Shown here piece by piece: positions 29,796-33,898 of a stretch of 33,898 nt of DNA. Both the position numbers and the translations under genes were made by a program. Source of the DNA: a virus; the IMG/VR virus record IMGVR_UViG_3300049846_000540, positions 1 through 33,898 of that record; one strand, given 5' to 3'. The stretch's first letter is position 1, and each line of letters starts with the position of its first letter. Below the pieces are notes generated by a model. That model searched no databases, was not told the origin of the DNA, and saw nothing but the letters and a program-made list of their open reading frames with translations.

Positions 29796-30489
29796 TGGTA
29801 GTCTCCACAACAGGGGCCTCATGTATGAGGCGAAGCAGCAGGTCACGCTGGCGCAGGACGGCGGCAGCCCGAGCAGCACCAGCATCCCTAGCAGCATCCC
29901 AAGCAGCAGCAGCATCAGCAGCAGCATCAGCAGCAGCAGCAGCATCCCTAGCAGCATCCCAAGCAGCAGCAGCAGCAGCAGCATCAGCAGCATCAGCAGC
30001 AGCAGCAGCAGCCCTAGCAGCAGCCCTAGCAGCAGCAGCAGCAGCATCAGCAGCAGCAGCAGCCCTAGCGACAGTCCACTCTTGCCCACTGGCAAGAAGG
30101 TCCATCCCTGCAATCACCGGATCAATGACTGCCTGAAGTTCAGCAGACTGCGCGGGCAAACAACGCAACTCAGCAGCAAGAAACTGCCAGCCAACCTTAG
30201 TCAGATCCTTGCCATCGCATCCAACCGCATCAGGCAAAGCTGCAAAGAACGCCTTGGCCTCATTAGCGGGCAGGCTTTCAAAGATGCTCTCAGCAATGCG
30301 TTGCAGCATCACAGGAAGACCGTAGATGGCTTCATTGATGGTGGGATCCTCGCTGCGCCCCAAGCACCCGATGAAGCATCCTCTCTCGTTTTCTGCGTCC
30401 CAGTAAATACCCTGAACAATAGAGTCAGCGGCAACATGTGCCGCCACTTCTTCGCGGAGTTTGTCAGTGTTCTTGGTAAGGATGCTCAT
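29788..30489 (-). CDS. Protein with alanine-rich repeat C-terminus
   Basis: The 233-residue protein starts at ATG 30489 (ATGA overlap). Residues 1-140 form a normal globular part: NTDKLREEVAAHVAADSIVQ, GCFIGCLGRSEDPTINEAIY, LPVMLQRIAESIFESL. Residues about 141-210 are almost pure Ala with Asp/Arg/Trp at intervals; WDAARDA occurs at 177-183 and 197-203, a 20-residue period. The end RQRDLLLRLIHEA is helical. Related Ala-rich helical repeat proteins occur in phages and bacteria; function unknown. The repeat would form one long helix. Confidence 0.82.
   Translation of the reverse strand: MSILTKNTDKLREEVAAHVAADSIVQGIYWDAENERGCFIGCLGRSEDPTINEAIYGLPVMLQRIAESIFESLPANEAKAFFAALPDAVGCDGKDLTKVGWQFLAAELRCLPAQSAELQAVIDPVIAGMDLLASGQEWTVARAAAAADAAAAAARAAARAAAAAADAADAAAAAAAWDAARDAAAAADAAADAAAAWDAARDAGAARAAAVLRQRDLLLRLIHEAPVVETTNG
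29871..30070. repeat. Trinucleotide microsatellite coding poly-alanine
   Basis: The plus strand is dominated by AGC/ATC triplets (GCT/GAT codons, Ala/Asp, on the minus strand), with a larger 60-bp period: similar blocks start at 29881 and 29941 with AGCATCCCTAGCAGCATCCC. It lies entirely in frame inside the 29788 gene and is prone to slippage. Confidence 0.9.
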
Positions 30490-30725
30490 TGGTGGTTCTC
30501 CAGTTCAGTGGCGAGGGCTAGAAGCTTGTGGCGTATTCCAAGGCGGGTTTGAGCACGGGTCGCGTTAGTGCCGCAGATGTGAAGCGGCACCACCTGATCC
30601 GCAACAGCACGCAGGGCGGCGGCGGCGGCTGAATGGCTGTGATAACGGGCATGCCAGTCCAGTTGTGCAGTTACGGCATCCAACACTGCCTGCGCGGCGG
30701 GGCTCAGTGGGGTGCGGTCAGTCAT
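30486..30725 (-). CDS. Small LSPAAQAV-family protein with ELENHQ end
   Basis: I use ATG 30725 (MTDRTPLSPAAQAVLDAVTA); a TTG at 30731 would give a TTGA overlap with the upstream stop and is a real alternative. The product is about 79 residues and all-helical: AAAAALRAVADQVVP in the middle and HKLLALATELENHQ at the end. It is a paralogue of the gene at 29296 and shares its tail type with genes at 29496, 31067 and 31672. Function unknown. Confidence 0.72.
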   Translation of the reverse strand: MTDRTPLSPAAQAVLDAVTAQLDWHARYHSHSAAAAALRAVADQVVPLHICGTNATRAQTRLGIRHKLLALATELENHQ

Positions 30726-30727
30726 AG

Positions 30728-30979
30728 TCAAGCTGGGAAGAGAGAACCAAATGGGATGTGATCCTCAACATAGGGTTCATCCTGAGTTTCCAGGTCGCGC
30801 CACTCGCGGCCAAACTCTTTGCCCTGTCTCCAGGTGAACATGCCTTGCAGCACAGGGAGCATGTTCCCATTGCCGTCGCCTCGACGGACTAGCCGATAGG
30901 CGAGAGGGACATTGGATTCAACGCGGGCTGCTGTATGGGTGTATTGGCCAGGAAGACTGATCTCGTTAAGGTGAGTCAT
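30728..30979 (-). CDS. Hypothetical protein in the coupled array
   Basis: The 83-residue protein starts at ATG 30979, inside the stop of the tiny upstream gene (ATGA); the frame open to 31015 overlaps that gene. It contains THLNEISLPGQYTHTAARVE, VPLAYRLVRRGDGNGNMLPV, LQGMFTWRQG and EWRDLETQDEP. The layout is beta-rich with an acidic end, and no family is recognised. It does not carry the shared ELEN tail. Confidence 0.7.
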   Translation of the reverse strand: MTHLNEISLPGQYTHTAARVESNVPLAYRLVRRGDGNGNMLPVLQGMFTWRQGKEFGREWRDLETQDEPYVEDHIPFGSLFPA

Positions 30980-31074
30980 CGTTTGTAGTGAATGAGGTGG
31001 TGAATGGCTATCCAAAGAATCGGATTGGCTAGAAAACCAATCGCAAATGCTTGGATAAAGCGGGGGTCATCCAT
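30976..31074 (-). CDS. Tiny 32-residue single-pass membrane protein
   Basis: From ATG 31074 the peptide reads MDDPRFIQAFAIGFLANPIL then WIAIHHLIHYKR and TGA (30976-30978). A hydrophobic helix (about 7-26) and a basic tail are visible. The start overlaps the upstream stop by 8 bases and the stop overlaps the next start as ATGA, so it is in phase with the chain on both sides. Function unknown. Confidence 0.65.
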   Translation of the reverse strand: MDDPRFIQAFAIGFLANPILWIAIHHLIHYKR

Positions 31075-31453
31075 TGTTCTCCAGCTCCTGCAGCCGCTCC
31101 AGGGCGCGGCGGCTCAGTTCCAAGGTTTCGCGCACCTCTATCAAAAGCACTCGGTTTGGGTCGTCCAGAATGGCGTTGGTTTGTGCCAGCGCCTGTTCTC
31201 TTAGGCTCGCCGGCCTGGGGCGGCGGGCGGCGCGGAGTTCAGCAAGTCGAAACTTCGGAGCCACAAACCACCTCCCAGGGCCAGCGATGTACTCAATACA
31301 CGCCTCCAGCTCCTGATCAGCGCCAGCGCGGTAGGCGGCGATGACCAAGTGCCGCTCTCGGGCGACGCCAGCATCGCGGATGTCACGCGGCGCATCGTTG
31401 CGCAATTTCTCTACCAACTCTGGTGGCGGGGTGATCGGGTGTTGTTCAGTCAT
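31067..31453 (-). CDS. ITPP-family hypothetical protein with ELENNG end
   Basis: The 128-residue protein starts at ATG 31453 (MTEQHPITPPPELVEKLRND), 8-base overlap with the gene before it; the frame open to 31492 is longer but uncoupled. Features are AYRAGADQELEACIEYIAGP, ELRAARRPRPASLREQAL and RRALERLQELENNG. It is a clear paralogue of the gene at 31672. The last 41 bases of coding sequence are identical between the two. I recall proteins of this type in cyanophages, function unknown. Confidence 0.8.
   Translation of the reverse strand: MTEQHPITPPPELVEKLRNDAPRDIRDAGVARERHLVIAAYRAGADQELEACIEYIAGPGRWFVAPKFRLAELRAARRPRPASLREQALAQTNAILDDPNRVLLIEVRETLELSRRALERLQELENNG
31072..31112 (-). repeat. 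41-bp direct repeat at a gene 3' end, copy 1
   Basis: Identical to 31677-31717. It codes the shared ALERLQELENN tail and includes the start of the next gene, so the repeat spans a gene junction. Confidence 0.9.
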
Positions 31454-31679
31454 TGGCACTAGGGATAGGGTACATTTCCATTGCTTGATCAACTAAGTCG
31501 TCAAGCGTAGGCAAGCCAGAAAAACCTGTATCAAACGCAGCAAGAGAATGTGTAACTTTGTACCTTTCCCCTGTTTCTGCGGAAATCCAGAAGTGAGAAT
31601 CAGGCATCCTTTCAATCCGCAACCCTGGGGCTGCTTTGATCCAGCGGTAACGAGCAGCGTCACGTTCAAGATCAGTCAT
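31446..31679 (-). CDS. Hypothetical protein, RDAARYRW type
   Basis: The 77-residue protein starts at ATG 31679, overlapping the upstream stop by 8 bases (ATGACTGA); an upstream in-frame start at 31739 is rejected. It begins MTDLERDAARYRWIKAAPGL and has a beta-rich middle (HFWISAETGERYKVTHSL). It ends PTLDDLVDQAMEMY. Small proteins with (R)DAxRYRWL and a C-terminal LDxxxDxAM helix are common in phages of many hosts; function unknown. It sits between two ITPP-family paralogues. Confidence 0.75.
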   Translation of the reverse strand: MTDLERDAARYRWIKAAPGLRIERMPDSHFWISAETGERYKVTHSLAAFDTGFSGLPTLDDLVDQAMEMYPIPSAND

Positions 31680-32046
31680 TGTTCTCCAGCTCCTGCAGCC
31701 GCTCCAGGGCGCGGCGGATGATGTCGGTGTTGGTACCAAGCCCGTGCGCTTTCAGGTCAGCGTGCAGTGAATCGAGCTGCGTCAGCGCCTGCTCTTTCAA
31801 GCTCGGCGGCTTAGGGCGCATGGCGGCGCGGAGTTCTTCAGTGCCAGAAATTAAGCACCTTCTGTGCAGCCACTCACAGTCAGCGTTCAGCTGCTGGTCA
31901 GCGCCCCAGCGGGCGACCTGGATGGCGACGTACTCTGTGAATCCAACGTTGACCCTGACCTTGAGCCGATACCAGTCGTCGCACCACTCCTGCACCAGCT
32001 CCTCTGGCGGGGTGATCGGGTGTTGCCGCTGGTCAAACATAGTCAT
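31672..32046 (-). CDS. ITPP-family hypothetical protein with ELENND end
   Basis: The 124-residue protein starts at ATG 32046 behind GAGAGG six bases upstream. It carries QHPITPPEELVQEWCDDWYR, QVARWGADQQLNADCEWLHR, ELRAAMRPKPPSLKEQALTQ and IIRRALERLQELENND. It is a paralogue of the gene at 31067 (shared HPITPP, GADQ, RP-P-SL-EQAL and RALERLQELENN). It is the first gene of the coupled chain and the only one there with a visible Shine-Dalgarno, so it may drive translation of the rest. Function unknown. Confidence 0.8.
   Translation of the reverse strand: MTMFDQRQHPITPPEELVQEWCDDWYRLKVRVNVGFTEYVAIQVARWGADQQLNADCEWLHRRCLISGTEELRAAMRPKPPSLKEQALTQLDSLHADLKAHGLGTNTDIIRRALERLQELENND
31677..31717 (-). 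repeat. 41-bp direct repeat at a gene 3' end, copy 2
   Basis: Second copy of the 31072-31112 repeat, at the end of the other ITPP-family gene and again covering the next gene's ATG. Confidence 0.9.
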
Positions 32047-32092
32047 AGAATACCTCTCAAAAAAAGTAACGTAAACCTCAATGCTTAGCTAC

Positions 32093-32536
32093 TTAAGGAA
32101 CAAACCACATAGGTTGCTTAGTGGTTTCAACCCAAGTACGATAATCCGTTTTGGCAGCTTGCATAGCTTCTTGTTCAATCTCCTGCAACTCGTTCTCTCC
32201 AAACTCCTCCACAAGGATGGCACGCAACCGCTGCTTGTAAAGCTCTTCATACTTCTGCCGCTGCTCGATCGTCGTACCTCCATGAATACGACTATGCGCC
32301 TCCGTAGCAAACTTAAGCGCAATCCGCTTCTTGGTACTTACCCTATGTAACCAGTCAGGGTCCATAGGCACACCACTGGCACGCTCCTTACTTTTCGCTT
32401 CTGTAAGTACCGCGTTAAGTGTACCAACTGTTTCGCACAACTCAGTGTAAAACAAACTTAGCTGCTCCTTATTCAAAGCCTCAAGCTGGTCGAACTGAAC
32501 ATGGCGCAACAACGAATTACTGAAAAACGTAAGCAT
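32093..32536 (-). CDS. Hypothetical helical protein
   Basis: The 147-residue protein starts at ATG 32536 (a TTG three bases upstream is possible). It is largely helical and charged: FDQLEALNKEQLSLFYTELC, WLHRVSTKKRIALKFATEAH, RQKYEELYKQRLRAILVEEF, ENELQEIEQEAMQAAKTDYR, ending KQPMWFVP. Codons use more A/T endings than the late genes. No family recognised. Between its stop and the next gene (32047-32092) is a T-rich stretch without a hairpin. Confidence 0.72.
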   Translation of the reverse strand: MLTFFSNSLLRHVQFDQLEALNKEQLSLFYTELCETVGTLNAVLTEAKSKERASGVPMDPDWLHRVSTKKRIALKFATEAHSRIHGGTTIEQRQKYEELYKQRLRAILVEEFGENELQEIEQEAMQAAKTDYRTWVETTKQPMWFVP

Positions 32537-32568
32537 CAACTAAGTGGAATGAAGGTTGGAAGGTAAGT

Positions 32569-32599
32569 GTGGGTCTTGTGTTGGTACACTAAGACCCAC
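32569..32599. other. Very stable hairpin between two minus-strand genes
   Basis: GTGGGTCTT (32569-32577) pairs with AAGACCCAC (32591-32599). Inside it GTGT (32578-32581) pairs with ACAC (32586-32589) around a TGGT loop with one bulged T. That is 13 base pairs in 31 bases. No T-run follows in either direction, so this may be an mRNA processing or binding element or an unusual terminator. The rest of 32540-32606 shows nothing else. Confidence 0.75.
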
Positions 32600-32606
32600 G
32601 GGTAGC

Positions 32607-32915
32607 TCAAGCGCTGGGCTTACGGCCGCGCTTGGGTTCGTCGGGCAGCTTGGGACCGGCGATCAGATAACAGCCAGTCCCATCCGGCTTACGCCTAACC
32701 GAGTACCGGACAGTCTCGGAGCGGGAGGTCATCGTACCTGCCACCTGGCTGATGGTGGTGGGACGGTAGCCCTTCTCAGGATCGAACTCGTCATAGGCCA
32801 CCTCGATGGCCTCGCCGATCTCCAGCGCTGCCAAGGCATTGCGCAGAGGCGTGGTCTTGCTGGTGCGCGTGGCTCGCGCCGGCACAGCAGAAGCCGAAAT
32901 CACATCGAATGTCAT
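32607..32915 (-). CDS. Hypothetical basic protein
   Basis: The 102-residue protein starts at ATG 32915. It contains MTFDVISASAVPARATRTSK, PLRNALAALEIGEAIEVAYD, PTTISQVAGTMTSRSETVRY, SVRRKPDGTGCYLIAGPKLP and a basic tail KRGRKPSA. The AGTMTSRSETVRYSVRR stretch and the lysine/arginine tail suggest nucleic acid binding, but no known fold is recognised. It sits in the replication-side gene row between the RHH gene and the helical 32093 gene. Confidence 0.72.
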   Translation of the reverse strand: MTFDVISASAVPARATRTSKTTPLRNALAALEIGEAIEVAYDEFDPEKGYRPTTISQVAGTMTSRSETVRYSVRRKPDGTGCYLIAGPKLPDEPKRGRKPSA

Positions 32916-32970
32916 GGATGGTGCGTAGCACGCTTGGAAGTCTACACCCTAAGCCGATCGTTGCAGCGTG

Positions 32971-33219
32971 TCAACCCTGTGTCTTTACACGGCCTTGCAC
33001 TTGGTTCTGAATACCCTGCCTATGCAGTGCCTGGTCCTTAGCCGCAGCCAGCCCATAAGCAGCACCGTCCGTACCACGCTGGAGTGCCCGGTAGACCATA
33101 TCCCTAACCAACGCCGTGGTACGCACCCCCTTATCCGCTGCTAGCTTCTCCAGCAACGCAGCCCGATGCGGATCCAACAGGATCTGGTAATGAATCTTGT
33201 TGCCGTGGATCTTGGTCAT
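32971..33219 (-). CDS. Small ribbon-helix-helix-like DNA-binding protein
   Basis: The 82-residue protein begins MTKIHGNKIHYQILLDPHRA. A beta strand (KIHYQILLD) is followed by two helices (PHRAALLEKLAADKGVRTTA and LVRDMVYRALQRG), the layout of a ribbon-helix-helix repressor. The C-terminus is loose and basic. It starts with CTTATG and no Shine-Dalgarno, two bases after an inverted repeat that could be its own operator. It may regulate the replication-side genes. The function is inferred from fold only. Confidence 0.7.
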   Translation of the reverse strand: MTKIHGNKIHYQILLDPHRAALLEKLAADKGVRTTALVRDMVYRALQRGTDGAAYGLAAAKDQALHRQGIQNQVQGRVKTQG

Positions 33220-33221
33220 AA

Positions 33222-33255
33222 GTGGACAGGAGGCTTAGCAATGTGCTACGTCCAC
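33222..33255. promoter_or_regulatory. Inverted repeat immediately upstream of the RHH gene
   Basis: GTGGAC (33222-33227) pairs with GTCCAC (33250-33255), and TAGCA (33236-33240) with TGCTA (33244-33248) around ATG. The outer arm ends two bases before the RHH start codon, a fitting place for an operator or a translational block. No other feature is seen in 33220-33284. Confidence 0.55.
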
Positions 33256-33284
33256 CCTAACAACACAAGTACCTGAACACCAAC

Positions 33285-33488
33285 CTACCAACGCAGGTCC
33301 GTGTCAACGTACCTGCGCCAAGCGCTGCTTTGTTGCTTACGCGCACCCCTACGCTGTACCGCACATCCTTGCCGCGTAAGCCGCGCAAACTCCAGAAACG
33401 CAGCGGCCCTCTGCAGATCCGCAACCGTCGCCACGCGCATCTCCTCACGCAACCACGCCACCATAACTTCGCGTCCAGTACGCGCCAT
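33285..33488 (-). CDS. Small basic hypothetical protein next to the DNA polymerase
   Basis: The 67-residue protein starts with CTTATG (ATG 33488): MARTGREVMVAWLREEMRVA, TVADLQRAAAFLEFARLTRQ, ending YVDTDLRW. Two helices and a basic C-terminus are visible. An overlapping frame (33257-33523) is less convincing. No family recognised. It follows the polymerase gene after an 84-base gap that holds a heptamer repeat and a near-palindrome (GGTGCTAAGCGCTTGGCACC). Confidence 0.6.
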   Translation of the reverse strand: MARTGREVMVAWLREEMRVATVADLQRAAAFLEFARLTRQGCAVQRRGARKQQSSAWRRYVDTDLRW

Positions 33489-33543
33489 AAGTGGCGTGGC
33501 ATAAGCGGTAGGGGGTTACGCAAGCATAGGTGCTAAGCGCTTG

Positions 33544-33564
33544 GCACCAAGCACCAAGCACCAA
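33544..33564. repeat. Three tandem 7-bp units after the DNA polymerase gene
   Basis: GCACCAA occurs three times in a row (33544-33550, 33551-33557, 33558-33564), nine bases after the polymerase stop as read on the minus strand. Confidence 0.85.
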
Positions 33565-33572
33565 GCTCCGCA

Positions 33573-33898
33573 CTACTTAGCGGCGGCCCAGCTGGGCCCG
33601 TCGTTGGCCTCAGCCAGGGGCGGAATGATCCCCAACCACAGGCTCTCAGCGTCTTCCATCACCTTCTGCAGTGTCTGCTTCCAGTACGTGGTTTCATCAT
33701 CGCGGACCAGCAGCAGGATTTCGTCATGCACCACAGCAGCCAGCTTGGCGTAGTCCTCACCCGCCTTAAGCAGGTAAGGCCACAACTTACCAAGAGCACA
33801 CTTAAGCACAGCTGCACCACTACCTTGCACAGGCGTGTTACAGCGCACCGTAACCCTATTCATATCACCAGGCAAGAACCTACGCATCCCACTAATAG
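33573..33898 (-). CDS. DNA polymerase family A, C-terminal part (5' end outside window)
   Basis: About 108 residues are visible; the frame is open to the window edge and reads ISGMRRFLPGDMNRVTVRCN, so the ATG at 33887 is internal. Next is NTPVQGSGAAVLKCAL, typical of the palm/fingers junction, and AAVVHDEILLLVRDD. The latter contains motif C (VHDE), whose Asp is one of the two catalytic metal ligands. The C-terminal helix (YWKQTLQKVMEDAESLWLG) and the end PSWAAAK complete the gene, with TAG at 33573-33575. It would replicate the phage genome. The polymerase gene is the most upstream minus-strand gene in the window. Motifs A and B and any exonuclease domain are beyond the edge. Confidence 0.93.
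   Translation of the reverse strand, partial: ISGMRRFLPGDMNRVTVRCNTPVQGSGAAVLKCALGKLWPYLLKAGEDYAKLAAVVHDEILLLVRDDETTYWKQTLQKVMEDAESLWLGIIPPLAEANDGPSWAAAK

Noticed and set aside
29796-30113. N-terminal poly-Leu extension of the 29496 gene
   Set aside because: Leu codons come from the microsatellite read in another frame; the coupled ATG 29795 explains the gene.
29623-30552. 309-codon plus-strand frame rich in Ser
   Set aside because: It is the shadow of the alanine microsatellite and its neighbours; poly-Ser comes from AGC triplets.
32047-32092. Terminator at the T-run between two minus-strand genes
   Set aside because: The T-run is not preceded by a convincing hairpin.

Overview
The window is part of a tailed double-stranded DNA phage genome, most likely a lambda-like siphovirus infecting a picocyanobacterium (Synechococcus/Cyanobium type). 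The tail genes follow the lambda order U-V-G/GT-H-M-L-K-I-J. The cyanobacterial host is an inference. It rests on the type of sigma factor, the ThyX form, and many small fibre, lysis and accessory proteins that resemble those of cyanophages. No integrase, repressor, attachment site, tRNA, CRISPR array or insertion sequence was seen, but both genome ends lie outside the window.

Plus strand, 1-24825 (late genes). The window opens just after a truncated gene, probably the major capsid protein. Then come a head protein, a terminator, a head-tail connector, a fibre-like protein with an Mtd-type N-terminus, a tail terminator, a small unknown, the tail tube protein and a second terminator. The tail chaperone pair G/GT follows, joined by a -1 frameshift on G GGA AAC. 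Next are a 2191-residue tape measure, gpM, gpL, gpK, gpI and gpJ, and a fibre block (16599-22261) interrupted by an antisense HNH endonuclease. The lysis cassette is three small membrane proteins and a two-domain endolysin. A second HNH gene and two small genes end the late strand.

Minus strand, 33898-24830 (replication and accessory genes, read right to left). It starts with the C-terminal part of a family A DNA polymerase and a few small genes, including a ribbon-helix-helix protein. Next is a chain of 13 mostly overlapping genes (32046 to 27885) ending in thyX. The rest are a dCTP deaminase, several small genes, a full-length sigma-70 family factor, a P-loop kinase (probably dNMP kinase) and a Cys-rich protein. 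The two strands converge at about 24.83 kb over a tandem duplication and a strong hairpin.

How the parts work together. ThyX, the deaminase and the putative kinase would feed the phage polymerase with thymidine nucleotides. The sigma factor could redirect host RNA polymerase. The late strand builds the head-tail junction, a probably very long flexible tail, the receptor-binding fibres and the lysis machinery.

The most unusual region is 27.9-32.0 kb. It is a translationally coupled array of small paralogous genes with interchangeable ends, a perfect 180-bp in-frame duplication, an alanine-rich microsatellite gene and two tiny membrane-protein genes. Also notable are the sigma factor, tandem repeats at gene 3' ends, and a uniform TAAG stop context.
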